Assembly: GCA_025916675.1 (NCBI GenBank)
Contig: CP098402.1
Span: 1,297,205-1,361,204 of the forward strand
DNA length: 64,000 nt
Reading direction: 5' to 3'
Source of the DNA: Phycisphaera sp.
GTDB lineage: Bacteria; Planctomycetota; Phycisphaerae; Phycisphaerales; UBA1924
In this document: positions 24,003-32,125 of the stretch, one piece after another
Layout of the letters: each line of letters starts with the position of its first letter
Position numbering within the stretch: position 1 is the first letter of the stretch
Notes under the pieces: model-generated
Told to the model about the DNA's origin: nothing
Seen by the model: only the letters and a program-made list of their open reading frames with translations
Database searches by the model: none
Made by a program: the position numbers and the translations under genes

Positions 24003-25340
24003 TCACTGCAATTTTATAACTTGCCCGATTTTAGTCCACCGCCATCTTCCGGTAGGACGTTGTACCCATTGCTGGGACCATTGATCCCATACTTGCGTCA
24101 TCTCATCCTGTCGCATCGTGATGGCGCCATCGTGCATGACTGCCCACTGGCGATCTCTGGTACGATAAGTCCAACTTACGTTTGGCATCAAAGGTGCCTC
24201 AGCCCAACCAATATGTAGGTATCGACCAGTAAACGTCTCGACGGCAATGATCTTCCCGGTATTGGTCACCATCCTCGCGATGCCGGGGGGATCATCAGGG
24301 AAGACGCACTGGGCAACATACAATTCGGGTGCTGGCTGGAGGGCTCGAGCTGGCTCTCCATGCCCGAATTCTTGATGGACAACAACAGGCTGTTGCGTCT
24401 GGGCCCCCAACTGTGCAAAGCCAGAATGTGACCGATGTACATGACCCTCTTTCTCCCCATTCAGAGCAGTCGATACGCGGTCCCCAAACGCTTCGGCTGG
24501 GCGCTCGATGGATGCTCCGGCGTGTCGAATGTATTCATATGCAAACATCTCCACACCCATGTCATGATACTGCTGAACGTGGAGTACCTCGTGTGCCCAC
24601 CAGTATGGACTCTCATCGAAGCTCGGAGGGGAAGTTGGGAAGACAATGATATCATCCACAACGACCGCCTTGTGTTGGTCAAAGAACTTATGACCTTTGC
24701 CGATGAAGTTTGGCAACGTAATCTCAACAGTCCCCACGGCATATTGAGCCCGATTGAGCACATGGGATGGTAGATAAGGGCGCAGTCCATCTTTTACGTC
24801 TTCAGGAAGAGGCTGTGCCCTTGGGGCGTGTTGATTACGTGCTGCTCGAATAGCCGCCGCAAGTGGGGCGGCTGTTACTTGCAGTGGATTTTGACCACGC
24901 AGACTGCCTGACACCGCCCCTCCTGTAGAACGAAATAGCTCGTTAGAGATGCGATGCTGGAGAGTTCCAATATCAACAATGAACCGTACCTCGTCGCTTC
25001 CTGATTCGTTCGCGAGTTTCGCCGCAGCTTCAAGTAACACATCTTGTGGAGCGGTCGCATATCGTGTTACATGATCCGTTGTCCGTGACGCGGAGTTGCC
25101 AAGTCGTCGAAACGGTTGATAGATTTGGCTGGAGTTCATGCTCCCAGACGCCGCACGTCCCGCATTGATGATCGTGCGAGCAGGAGCGGTTGTCACCCGA
25201 AGACCAGTCTCAAGCACATCCCCAGTAGTTTTCTTGACATCATCAAGTAGTTTATCGAATGGACCTGAGGCTAAAGTAGGGCTTGTAATCTGCAGAACCG
25301 CCGTGATCGTCAATACGATTCCTACTAGTGATCTACGCAT
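24003..25340 (-). CDS. Secreted HExxH (DUF4157-like) putative metalloprotease, lower GC
   Basis: A 445-residue protein from the ATG at 25338-25340, preceded by AAGGAG at seven bases. A signal peptide covers residues 1-26 (IVLTITAVLQITSPTLASG). Residues 190-290 hold PSHVLNRAQYAVG, VVVDDIIVFP and the zinc motif HEVLH at 250-254, followed by QQYHDMGVEMFAYEY. This resembles the eCIS-associated DUF4157 peptidase core. The remainder is unassigned. Base composition is clearly more AT-rich than on either side, a sign of transfer. No contractile-injection genes are nearby, so an exported peptidase or toxin-like role is only inference. Confidence 0.65.
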   Translation of the reverse strand: MRRSLVGIVLTITAVLQITSPTLASGPFDKLLDDVKKTTGDVLETGLRVTTAPARTIINAGRAASGSMNSSQIYQPFRRLGNSASRTTDHVTRYATAPQDVLLEAAAKLANESGSDEVRFIVDIGTLQHRISNELFRSTGGAVSGSLRGQNPLQVTAAPLAAAIRAARNQHAPRAQPLPEDVKDGLRPYLPSHVLNRAQYAVGTVEITLPNFIGKGHKFFDQHKAVVVDDIIVFPTSPPSFDESPYWWAHEVLHVQQYHDMGVEMFAYEYIRHAGASIERPAEAFGDRVSTALNGEKEGHVHRSHSGFAQLGAQTQQPVVVHQEFGHGEPARALQPAPELYVAQCVFPDDPPGIARMVTNTGKIIAVETFTGRYLHIGWAEAPLMPNVSWTYRTRDRQWAVMHDGAITMRQDEMTQVWDQWSQQWVQRPTGRWRWTKIGQVIKLQ

Positions 25341-25582
25341 GGGCAATCTCCTTAAGTTATTGTCGATAGATCAACTGTAGCCCGAACGGACTATTCCAGA
25401 AATCGGTCTGGCGGTTCAGGTACTGGCTGAGCAAGAGGGGTGTCGGCCCGACGGCTGGCACTGACCGAGGAGTTTGCACTGGATTTCGTAGGGTGTTCGG
25501 TGATGGCCTCACTACCTGCATCGGGCGTTCGCCATTAGCGCCGACCTACACGTCATGCTTGTCCTTGGCCTATTTTGGCTCC
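25341..25582. other. Divergent intergenic region
   Basis: Holds the Shine-Dalgarno of the leftward gene and presumably promoters for both sides. I see no convincing -35/-10 pair and no small gene. GC content returns to the local high value at about 25580. Confidence 0.35.
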
Positions 25583-26437
25583 ATGCCACGCTACCGCCGC
25601 GACGACGAGGGGATCGACTGGGAAGAGATGTTCCAGCTCTTCCGCCACGCCCCGTGGTGGGTCGGGCCCGCCTTCGCGGCGGGCGTGCTCGTCCTGTTCT
25701 TCGGCGTGATCCCGCTCCTGATCACCGCCATCGGCACCACGAGCGAGATGGCCGGGCCGATGGCCAAGCTGATCCGGTCGGTCGTGCCCATGATCGGGGC
25801 CGTCTTCGCGATGGGCATCCTGATCGTCTGGGGCTTCGCGATGGTGGCCAAGCCGTTCGACCGCAAACGCCTGGACCGGCAGCGCGGGCCCGAGACCATC
25901 GACAATCTGACCTGGCAGCAGTTCGAGCTGCTGCTGGCAGAGGCGATGCGGCGGCGCGGGTACGCGGTGGAACGCTCCGGTGGGCACGGCCCCGATGGCG
26001 GGGTTGATCTGCGACTGGACAGGCACGGCGAAAAGACCCTTGTGCAGTGCAAGCACTGGAAGGCCACGCGCGTGGGCGTGGGCCCGGTGCGCGAGCTGCG
26101 CGGCGTGGTGGCTGCCGAAGGGGCGCAGCGCGGGATGCTCGTCGCCTCGGGCAGCTTTACGAGCGAAGCGCGCACGTTCGCCGCGGCGTCGGGCGTGGAA
26201 CTCATTGACGGCAAGACGCTGTGGCCGATGATCCGCGCGGTGCAGAAGGTACCAGCGTCCGACGCTCCGTCCGTGCCGACGGCACCGGCCGTTGGAGCCG
26301 TGCCAGCGTGCCCGCGCTGTGGGGCGGCGATGGAGCGTCGCGTCGCAAGGCGTGGGCCCAACACGGGCAAGGCGTTCTTCGGGTGTTCGAGTTATCCGCA
26401 ATGCAAGGCGACGCTGGCCATCGCGGAATCGTCGTAG
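25583..26437 (+). CDS. Membrane-anchored Mrr-type restriction endonuclease with topoisomerase zinc finger
   Basis: A 284-residue protein from ATG 25583; an upstream in-frame start at 25493 adds a poor extension. Two membrane helices lie at about residues 25-50 and 62-88. The Mrr_cat nuclease core follows: LTWQQFELLLAEAMRRRGY, GPDGGVDL (Asp) and TLVQCKHWK (Gln-x-Lys). The C-terminus is a four-Cys topoisomerase-type finger, CPRCGA and FGCSSYPQCKATL. Such proteins are widespread and may cut modified or foreign DNA, although many have no tested activity. It stands alone. Confidence 0.82.
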   Translation: MPRYRRDDEGIDWEEMFQLFRHAPWWVGPAFAAGVLVLFFGVIPLLITAIGTTSEMAGPMAKLIRSVVPMIGAVFAMGILIVWGFAMVAKPFDRKRLDRQRGPETIDNLTWQQFELLLAEAMRRRGYAVERSGGHGPDGGVDLRLDRHGEKTLVQCKHWKATRVGVGPVRELRGVVAAEGAQRGMLVASGSFTSEARTFAAASGVELIDGKTLWPMIRAVQKVPASDAPSVPTAPAVGAVPACPRCGAAMERRVARRGPNTGKAFFGCSSYPQCKATLAIAESS

Positions 26438-26454
26438 CCCGTCCCACGTGTCAC

Positions 26455-26605
26455 CACGTGGGCTCGTTGCACACGCCCCCCTCCGACCTCGGAAGACCTC
26501 GGCCACCTCCCCCGCTGGGAGCGGGGGAGGGAAGTAAGAGTGCCCCCCACGGAGTGGGCCCCCCGTCCACGTCCCGAAACCCCGCCACGGAGTGGCCCAG
26601 GCCGT
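26455..26605 (-). repeat. Composite intergenic repeat element, copy 2 (inverted)
   Basis: Read on the minus strand: CCACTCCGTGGCGGGG (26583-26598), a spacer, CCCACTCCGTGGGGGG (about 26544-26560), then a hairpin with arms CTCCCCCGCT and AGCGGGGGAG (about 26506-26526) and a GAGGTC direct repeat. This is the same module order as at 23449-23610 in opposite orientation. A second palindrome, CCACGTGTCACCACGTGG, lies at 26445-26462. The stretch 26606-26762 holds nothing further except the Shine-Dalgarno of the next gene. Confidence 0.65.
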
Positions 26606-26762
26606 ACAACCGGACTTTTTCGGCGGCGACATCCCCTCGGCGCTGGTTGTTCTCCAGATGTTTCCCGATGACCCCGAAAGCGGCTCGCACGTGGGGCCGC
26701 ACAGGGGTGGGAAGGTGGATCGCCGCCGGACGCCCGGGACCGCAACAAGGGCAGGGAGCACC

Positions 26763-27524
26763 ATGTCGACCATCGAACAAACGCAGCAAGGCACGCTCGA
26801 CTTCTTCAACCAGCGCATCGCCGCGTGGACGGCCAGCGCGACCGAGCTCACCCTCACCGCCGAAGACACCGCGGCGCTCGCGGCCCTGCTGGCCGACGCC
26901 GAGACCAAATTCGACGAAGCCAAAGAAGGCTGGAACGAGTACCGGGCCAAGGTCGATGCGCAGGACGAGGCCATCGGCGCCCTGTACGAGTTCGGCTCGC
27001 TGCTGGTCCAGCAGATCCGCGTGGCCGCCAAGAAGGACGGCACCAACCAGCTCTACCAGCTCGCCCAGATCGACCCGCCCAAGCCGGCGACGCCGCGCAC
27101 CGAGGCGCCCATCCCCACCGACCTGCGGACCACGAACACCACCAGCGGCGACATCGAGCTGAGCTTCAAGGGCTCCAAGGCCGGCGGCGCGGTCTTCGAG
27201 GTCCAGCGTCAGCTGCGCGAGGTGGGCCAGCAGCCGGGGGCCTGGGGCTACGTGGCCACCATCGGCGAGAAGCGGTACGTCGATACCGCCGTGCCCAGCG
27301 GGCTGGCGCAGATCAGCTACCGCGTGCGGACGCAGCTGACCACCGGCGTGCTCAGCCAGTGGAGCTACCCGGCGCCGTTCTACTTCGGCAACGGCCAGCA
27401 GTCGGAGGCCACCGGTGCCCAGCAGGCCACCGCGGAGAGCGACGGCGGCGAGACGCTGACCATCGAGGACGCCCAGGCGCTCAAGGACGCCCAGACGGCC
27501 AAGGGCAGCGCCAAGGCCGGCTGA
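26763..27524 (+). CDS. Helical plus fibronectin-III-like protein, paralogue of the gene at 41799
   Basis: A 253-residue protein from ATG 26763, with GGGAG before it. Residues 1-105 are helical (TLDFFNQRIAAWTASATEL, AIGALYEFGSLLVQQIRVAAKK). Residues about 120-205 look like a FN3 beta sandwich: GDIELSFKGSKAGGAVFEVQ, WGYVATIGEKRYVDTAV, ISYRVRTQL. The tail is Gln/Ala/Ser-rich. There is no signal peptide. The gene at 41799 has the same layout. Function unknown. Confidence 0.6.
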   Translation: MSTIEQTQQGTLDFFNQRIAAWTASATELTLTAEDTAALAALLADAETKFDEAKEGWNEYRAKVDAQDEAIGALYEFGSLLVQQIRVAAKKDGTNQLYQLAQIDPPKPATPRTEAPIPTDLRTTNTTSGDIELSFKGSKAGGAVFEVQRQLREVGQQPGAWGYVATIGEKRYVDTAVPSGLAQISYRVRTQLTTGVLSQWSYPAPFYFGNGQQSEATGAQQATAESDGGETLTIEDAQALKDAQTAKGSAKAG

Positions 27525-27560
27525 GCCGGCGCTCACCAGGATCGGACTCCATTCGTGTGC

Positions 27561-27595
27561 GGCCCGGGACTCCTAAGCCCCGGGCCGTTCTCGTT
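27561..27595 (+). terminator. Intrinsic terminator after the FN3-like gene
   Basis: GGCCCGGG at 27561-27568 pairs with CCCGGGCC at 27579-27586 around a ten-base loop, followed by GTTCTCGTTT. It is 37 bases after the stop codon. Confidence 0.7.
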
Positions 27596-27653
27596 TAGAC
27601 CGGTTCTGGTTGCGTGCGGTTGACCCGGCCCCGCCCGGGGGCTTCACTGGCGT

Positions 27654-28946
27654 GTGCAGGACGCCGAGAGCCCAACCCAGCCGCCGGACATCCCGGCCAG
27701 CCAAACGGCCGCGACGGCGGCCATCCCAGCCCACCTTCCAGCGGTTCCTCGGACCGCCGCCAAGCGGCCGATCCTCTTTACGGCGTTCGAGCCCAGCGGC
27801 GACGACCACGCCGCGCCGGTGATCGCCGAGATCATCGAGCGCGAGCCGGGGCGGCCGGTGTACGCGTGGGGCGGGCCCAAGATGGAGGCCGCCGGGGCTG
27901 TGGTGGTCGAGCGGACGGGGGAGAACGCCGTCATGGGGCTGCCCGGGCTGGCCAAGATCCGCGAGCACAAGCAGATCAACGCTCGGATCCGGCGGTGGAT
28001 GGCGGCCCACAAGCCGGTGCTGCACGTGCCGGTGGACTCGCCGGCGGCGAACTTCCCGATCGCGGCGATGGCCAAGGCGAACGGCACCGGGGTGGTGCAT
28101 CTGGTGGCGCCGCAGGTGTGGGCGTGGGGGAGCTGGCGGGTGGCCAAGCTGCGGCGGCTGACCGACCTGGTGCTGTGCCTGCTGCCGTTCGAGGAGGGAT
28201 GGTTCACCACGCGGGGCGTGCCGGCGCGGTTCATCGGGCACCCGTTGTTCGATCACGAGCTGGACCCCAAGCGGGTGCTGGAGAAGGCGAAGACACTGCC
28301 GGACTTCTCGGGAGGCGAGGCGAAGGGGCCGTGGCGGATCGGGCTGTTTCCCGGGAGCCGGCCGAGCGAGCTCGAGAAGAACTTTCCGTTGCTGCTCGAA
28401 GCGTACAGGGATCTGGCCGCGTGCGGGAGTTGTACGCGCGATGGTCGTGCGCCGGTGGCGATGGTGGTCGCGGTGAACGACGCGGTCGAGCAGCGGCTGC
28501 GGCAGCTGGCCGACCGGCATGGGGGCGTGCCCGAGGGCGTGTCGTTCATCGCTGGTGATACCGATTCGGCGGTGCGGTGGGCGGAGATTGCGCTGGTGGT
28601 GAGCGGCACGGTGACGCTGCAGATCGCCCGGCAGGCGCGGCCGATGGTGGTGTTCTACAAGTCCAACGAGTTCCTGTACAACCTGATCGGGCGGTGGATC
28701 GTGTCGACGCGGTACTTCACGCTGCCCAACCTGATCGCGGGGACGCGTGTGGTCACCGAGATGGTGCCGCACTTTGGTGGGGCCGAGCCGATCGCGATGG
28801 CGGCGCGGACGCTGATGACCGAGCCGGGGGCGTTGGCCGAGCAGATCCGTGCCCTGGAGGACGTGGCGGGGCGGTTCGACGGGCTTGAGGCCTCGATGGC
28901 GGCGACGGACGCGATTCTGGAGCAGGCGGCCCGCAGGGAGGCGTGA
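27654..28946 (+). CDS. lpxB: Lipid-A-disaccharide synthase
   Basis: A 430-residue protein with a GTG start. The first 38 residues are Pro/Ala-rich and poorly conserved; the family core begins ILFTAFEPSGDDHAA. Further motifs are APQVWAWGSWRVAKL, LPFEEGWF, IGHPLFDH, FPGSRPSELEKNFPLLL, and ALVVSGTVTLQIA near the C-terminus. LpxB joins UDP-diacylglucosamine and lipid X in the outer-membrane lipid A pathway, so the organism should have LPS-type lipid A or a relative. No other lpx gene is in the window. A later internal start is possible. Confidence 0.9.
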   Translation: MQDAESPTQPPDIPASQTAATAAIPAHLPAVPRTAAKRPILFTAFEPSGDDHAAPVIAEIIEREPGRPVYAWGGPKMEAAGAVVVERTGENAVMGLPGLAKIREHKQINARIRRWMAAHKPVLHVPVDSPAANFPIAAMAKANGTGVVHLVAPQVWAWGSWRVAKLRRLTDLVLCLLPFEEGWFTTRGVPARFIGHPLFDHELDPKRVLEKAKTLPDFSGGEAKGPWRIGLFPGSRPSELEKNFPLLLEAYRDLAACGSCTRDGRAPVAMVVAVNDAVEQRLRQLADRHGGVPEGVSFIAGDTDSAVRWAEIALVVSGTVTLQIARQARPMVVFYKSNEFLYNLIGRWIVSTRYFTLPNLIAGTRVVTEMVPHFGGAEPIAMAARTLMTEPGALAEQIRALEDVAGRFDGLEASMAATDAILEQAARREA

Positions 28947-29051
28947 GGGCGGTTTTTCTCATCCGTTACGGGCCTGTTGCGCACCAGATGCCGATTCGGA
29001 AGTATCACTGTATGTGCGGGGGTCTTTCTCGCCCGCCATTGGAGGTGACTC

Positions 29052-31406
29052 ATGCCGCGGCTAACACGACAAGCGATCACTGGACGGATTCTGGGACTGA
29101 CTCTGGCGGTGGCGACGGCCATGCCCGCATCGGTGGCTCTGGGGCAGGCGGGGGATGATGCTCTTCGGAGTGGGGTCAACATCGTCGTGCCGCAGCGGCG
29201 CGCGTGGATCCAGGGTGAGGTGCGATCCCAGATCGAGATCCGCAAGGTCGAGGTCGTGGCAAGCACGGCCGAGCAGGCGGCGACGACGACGCTCCGGCTG
29301 ACGGTGTTCAATCATGGCAACCAGATGGCCGAGGCGCAGGTGCTGCTGCCGGTGCCCGATGGGGCGGCGGTCGGGAAGTTCGTTCTTGAAGGGTTGGGCG
29401 AGGATGGCATCGCGAAGATCATGCCGGCCGACGAGGCGAGAAAGATCTACAACCAGATCGTGGCGTCGATGAAGGACCCGGCGCTGCTGGAGTTCGTGGG
29501 CACGAGCCTGGTGCGGTCGAGCGTGTTCCCGGTGCCGGCGGGCGGCGAGCAGACCGTGAGCCTGACGTACGACCACACGCTGGAATCGGTTGGCGATCGG
29601 GTGGAGTACGTGCTGCCAAGATCGGCGGAGTTGATGTTGCAGGGCGCGCCGTGGTCGTTCGCGTTGACGATCGATGGGTCGCGGCCGATCGCGACGGTGT
29701 ATTCGCCGACGCACGACATTGGCACCGAGAAGCTGAACGCCACGAGCGTGAAGGTGTCGGTGGGGCCCGAGGCGTTCAGTGGCACGCCGGGGTCGATGCG
29801 AGTGGGTTGGCTGCGCGAGCCGCTGGAGGCGGGGATGCTGGCCAGTTCATTTTTGGCGTATCCGGACGCCGATGGCGGTGGGTACTTCATGCTGGTGGCC
29901 GGGCCTCCAGCGCTCGAGGGAGAGCGTGAAGTGGTGAAGCGTGAGGTGACGCTGGTCATCGACAAGAGCGGCTCGATGCGCGGCGAGAAAATCGTGCAGG
30001 CTCGCGAGGCGGCGATCCAGGTCATCAGCGGCCTGAACGAGGGTGAGTACTTCAACGTCATCGCGTATTCGGACACGATCAACAAGCTGAGCGAGAGGGC
30101 GGTCGTGAAGACGACCGAGAGCGAGGCCGAGGCGATCGCGTTCATCAACGACATCAGCGCGGTGGGTGGGACGAACATCCACGACGCGCTGGTGTCGGCG
30201 ATGCGGACCGAGCCCGCCGAGGGCGTGCTGCCGATGGTGATCTTCCTGACCGACGGGCTGCCGACGGTGGGGATCACGCAGGAGACGGCGATCCGTGAGG
30301 CGGTGGCCAAGGGGAACACGCACGAGCGGCGGGTGTTCGGGTTTGGTGTCGGGTATGACGTGAACGCGCCGCTGCTGACGGCGGTGAGCCGCGAGACGCG
30401 CGGCGCGCCGACGTTCGTGCTGCCTCAGGAAGACGTTGAGGTGAAGGTGGGGCAGGTGTTCCGGCGGCTGACCGGCCCGGTGCTGGCGTCGCCCACGCTC
30501 AAGCCGGGGACTGCCTCGCGTGTGAAGGACATGCTGCCGGGTGAGTTGCCTGATATCTTCGAGGGCGATCAGTTGATCGTGCTTGGGCGGTATACCGACC
30601 AGGACAAGGCGTTGAAGTTCACGCTCAGTGGCCAGGGCGGTGAAGGCGAGCGGACGTTCGGGATGAGTTTCGATCCGAAGCGGGCGAGCGTGGAGCATTC
30701 GTTCGTCCCACGGCTATGGGCGCAGCGGAGGATTGCACAGCTTGTGGATGCCGTGCGGCAGGCCGGGGCGGATGGCAAGGGCGAAGCGGTCAGCAAGGAG
30801 CTGATCGACGAAATCGTTGCGCTCAGCACACGCTGGGGTATCTTGACGGAGTACACGTCGTTCCTGGCGATCGAATCGGGCGTCGATCTCGATGATCAGA
30901 TGGCCTTCGGGCAACGCGACGCTGATGTGGCTGGTGCTGTGCGACTCGGCGCACAAGTCTCGGAAACCGCTTCGGCACCAGCAAGGACGCCAGAAGCCAA
31001 CCTCCAGCTGGCCCTCAGACGTGCTGGGCGCGAGCGTACTGGTCTGGGTGGCGTTCAGCAAGAGGCGAGCAACTTTTACGCCGGGCAACGCATGTCGGTG
31101 ATGACGAACAGTGTCCAGACCGCCGGCGGTGCCCAGGTCATCCTCACCGGCATGCGTCAGGTCGCCGACCAGACACTCTTCAGCCGCAACGGGCAGTGGG
31201 TCGATTCCTCGCTGCTCGAGGCGGTGGAGGCCAACAATGCCGACGTGGACGAAACCGTCGAGTTTGCCAGTGAGCGGTACTTCGAGTTGGCCGATGAGCT
31301 GGCGGCGGAGAAGCGGCAGGGCGTGCTGGCGCTAGGTCAAGACGTGCTGCTGAACCGTGGCGGCCGGGTGATCCTGGTGAAGCGGCCCGTGGCGGAAACG
31401 CCCTGA
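29052..31406 (+). CDS. Exported VIT / von Willebrand A domain protein
   Basis: A 784-residue protein with a signal peptide (ILGLTLAVATAMPASVALGQ). The VIT domain (residues about 50-180) has VFNHGNQMAEAQVLLPVPDGA and ADEARKIYNQIVASMKDPA. A vWA domain with the MIDAS VIDKSGSMRGEKI (DKSGS at 304-308) runs to about 480 (GGTNIHDAL, FLTDGLPTVG). A C-terminal region of mixed structure follows. VIT-vWA proteins bind partners through metal ions. TTGGAGG precedes the ATG. The stop shares a base with the response-regulator start, so it is cotranscribed with a two-component pair. Confidence 0.87.
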   Translation: MPRLTRQAITGRILGLTLAVATAMPASVALGQAGDDALRSGVNIVVPQRRAWIQGEVRSQIEIRKVEVVASTAEQAATTTLRLTVFNHGNQMAEAQVLLPVPDGAAVGKFVLEGLGEDGIAKIMPADEARKIYNQIVASMKDPALLEFVGTSLVRSSVFPVPAGGEQTVSLTYDHTLESVGDRVEYVLPRSAELMLQGAPWSFALTIDGSRPIATVYSPTHDIGTEKLNATSVKVSVGPEAFSGTPGSMRVGWLREPLEAGMLASSFLAYPDADGGGYFMLVAGPPALEGEREVVKREVTLVIDKSGSMRGEKIVQAREAAIQVISGLNEGEYFNVIAYSDTINKLSERAVVKTTESEAEAIAFINDISAVGGTNIHDALVSAMRTEPAEGVLPMVIFLTDGLPTVGITQETAIREAVAKGNTHERRVFGFGVGYDVNAPLLTAVSRETRGAPTFVLPQEDVEVKVGQVFRRLTGPVLASPTLKPGTASRVKDMLPGELPDIFEGDQLIVLGRYTDQDKALKFTLSGQGGEGERTFGMSFDPKRASVEHSFVPRLWAQRRIAQLVDAVRQAGADGKGEAVSKELIDEIVALSTRWGILTEYTSFLAIESGVDLDDQMAFGQRDADVAGAVRLGAQVSETASAPARTPEANLQLALRRAGRERTGLGGVQQEASNFYAGQRMSVMTNSVQTAGGAQVILTGMRQVADQTLFSRNGQWVDSSLLEAVEANNADVDETVEFASERYFELADELAAEKRQGVLALGQDVLLNRGGRVILVKRPVAETP

Positions 31407-32125
31407 TGGCCCGGGCGCGGGTGCTCATCGTCGAGGACGACGCCGGTGTGCGGAAGGCCGTGGCTGATGCGCTCGACGCTTTTGGGTACGACGCGGCCGT
31501 GGCGAAGGACGGTCAAGAGGGCCTCTCCCGCGCGCTGGGGGAGGCCTTCGACCTTGTGCTGCTCGACGTGCGGATGCCTCGCATGGACGGGCACGAGGTG
31601 ATGGCCGAGCTTCGGCGGGCGCGGCCTGGGTTGCCGGTGATCTTCCTGACCGCTCGCGGCGAGAGCACCGAGCGGGTGAAGGGGTTGCGGGGCGGGGCCG
31701 ATGATTATGTGGTGAAGCCGTTTGGGACCGAGGAGCTGGTGGCGCGCATCGAGGCGGTGTTGCGGCGGAGCCCGGAGCGGCCGACCTCTGTTGGTGCGAT
31801 CGTGCTCGATGGGTTGAGCGTGAACCTGGAACGGCGCGAGGTGACGCGCGAGGGGCATGAGACGACGCGGATCACCGAGAAGGAAGCGGCTCTGCTGGCG
31901 TACTTGGCGGGTAGTGCTGGCCGGGCGATCTCGCGAGATGAGTTGCTCAGTCGCGTGTGGGGGCTCGACCCGCGCGGGATGCGGACGCGGACGGTGGACA
32001 TGGCGGTCGCGCGATTGCGTGAGCAGCTTGGTGATGATCCGACGGATCCGAAGGTGATCGTGACGGTGCGCGGGAAGGGGTACATGCTCGCGGGCGCGGT
32101 GGCGGCCGGGGAGGCGGCTGGGTAG
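31406..32125 (+). CDS. OmpR/PhoB-family response regulator
   Basis: A 239-residue protein. The receiver domain has the acidic pair VLIVEDDAGVRK, the phospho-acceptor LLDVRMPRMDG (Asp54), a Thr in FLTARGES and Lys in VVKPFG. The winged-helix output domain (residues about 135-230) ends RTVDMAVARLREQL and VRGKGYML. The ATG overlaps the upstream stop by one base and the kinase gene follows without a gap. Confidence 0.93.
   Translation: MARARVLIVEDDAGVRKAVADALDAFGYDAAVAKDGQEGLSRALGEAFDLVLLDVRMPRMDGHEVMAELRRARPGLPVIFLTARGESTERVKGLRGGADDYVVKPFGTEELVARIEAVLRRSPERPTSVGAIVLDGLSVNLERREVTREGHETTRITEKEAALLAYLAGSAGRAISRDELLSRVWGLDPRGMRTRTVDMAVARLREQLGDDPTDPKVIVTVRGKGYMLAGAVAAGEAAG

Noticed and set aside
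23867-24019. A 51-codon plus frame starting MPSEQSINCSMSDAEAIS
   Set aside because: No Shine-Dalgarno, no family, and it overlaps the end of the metalloprotease gene. It could be a remnant, but nothing supports expression.
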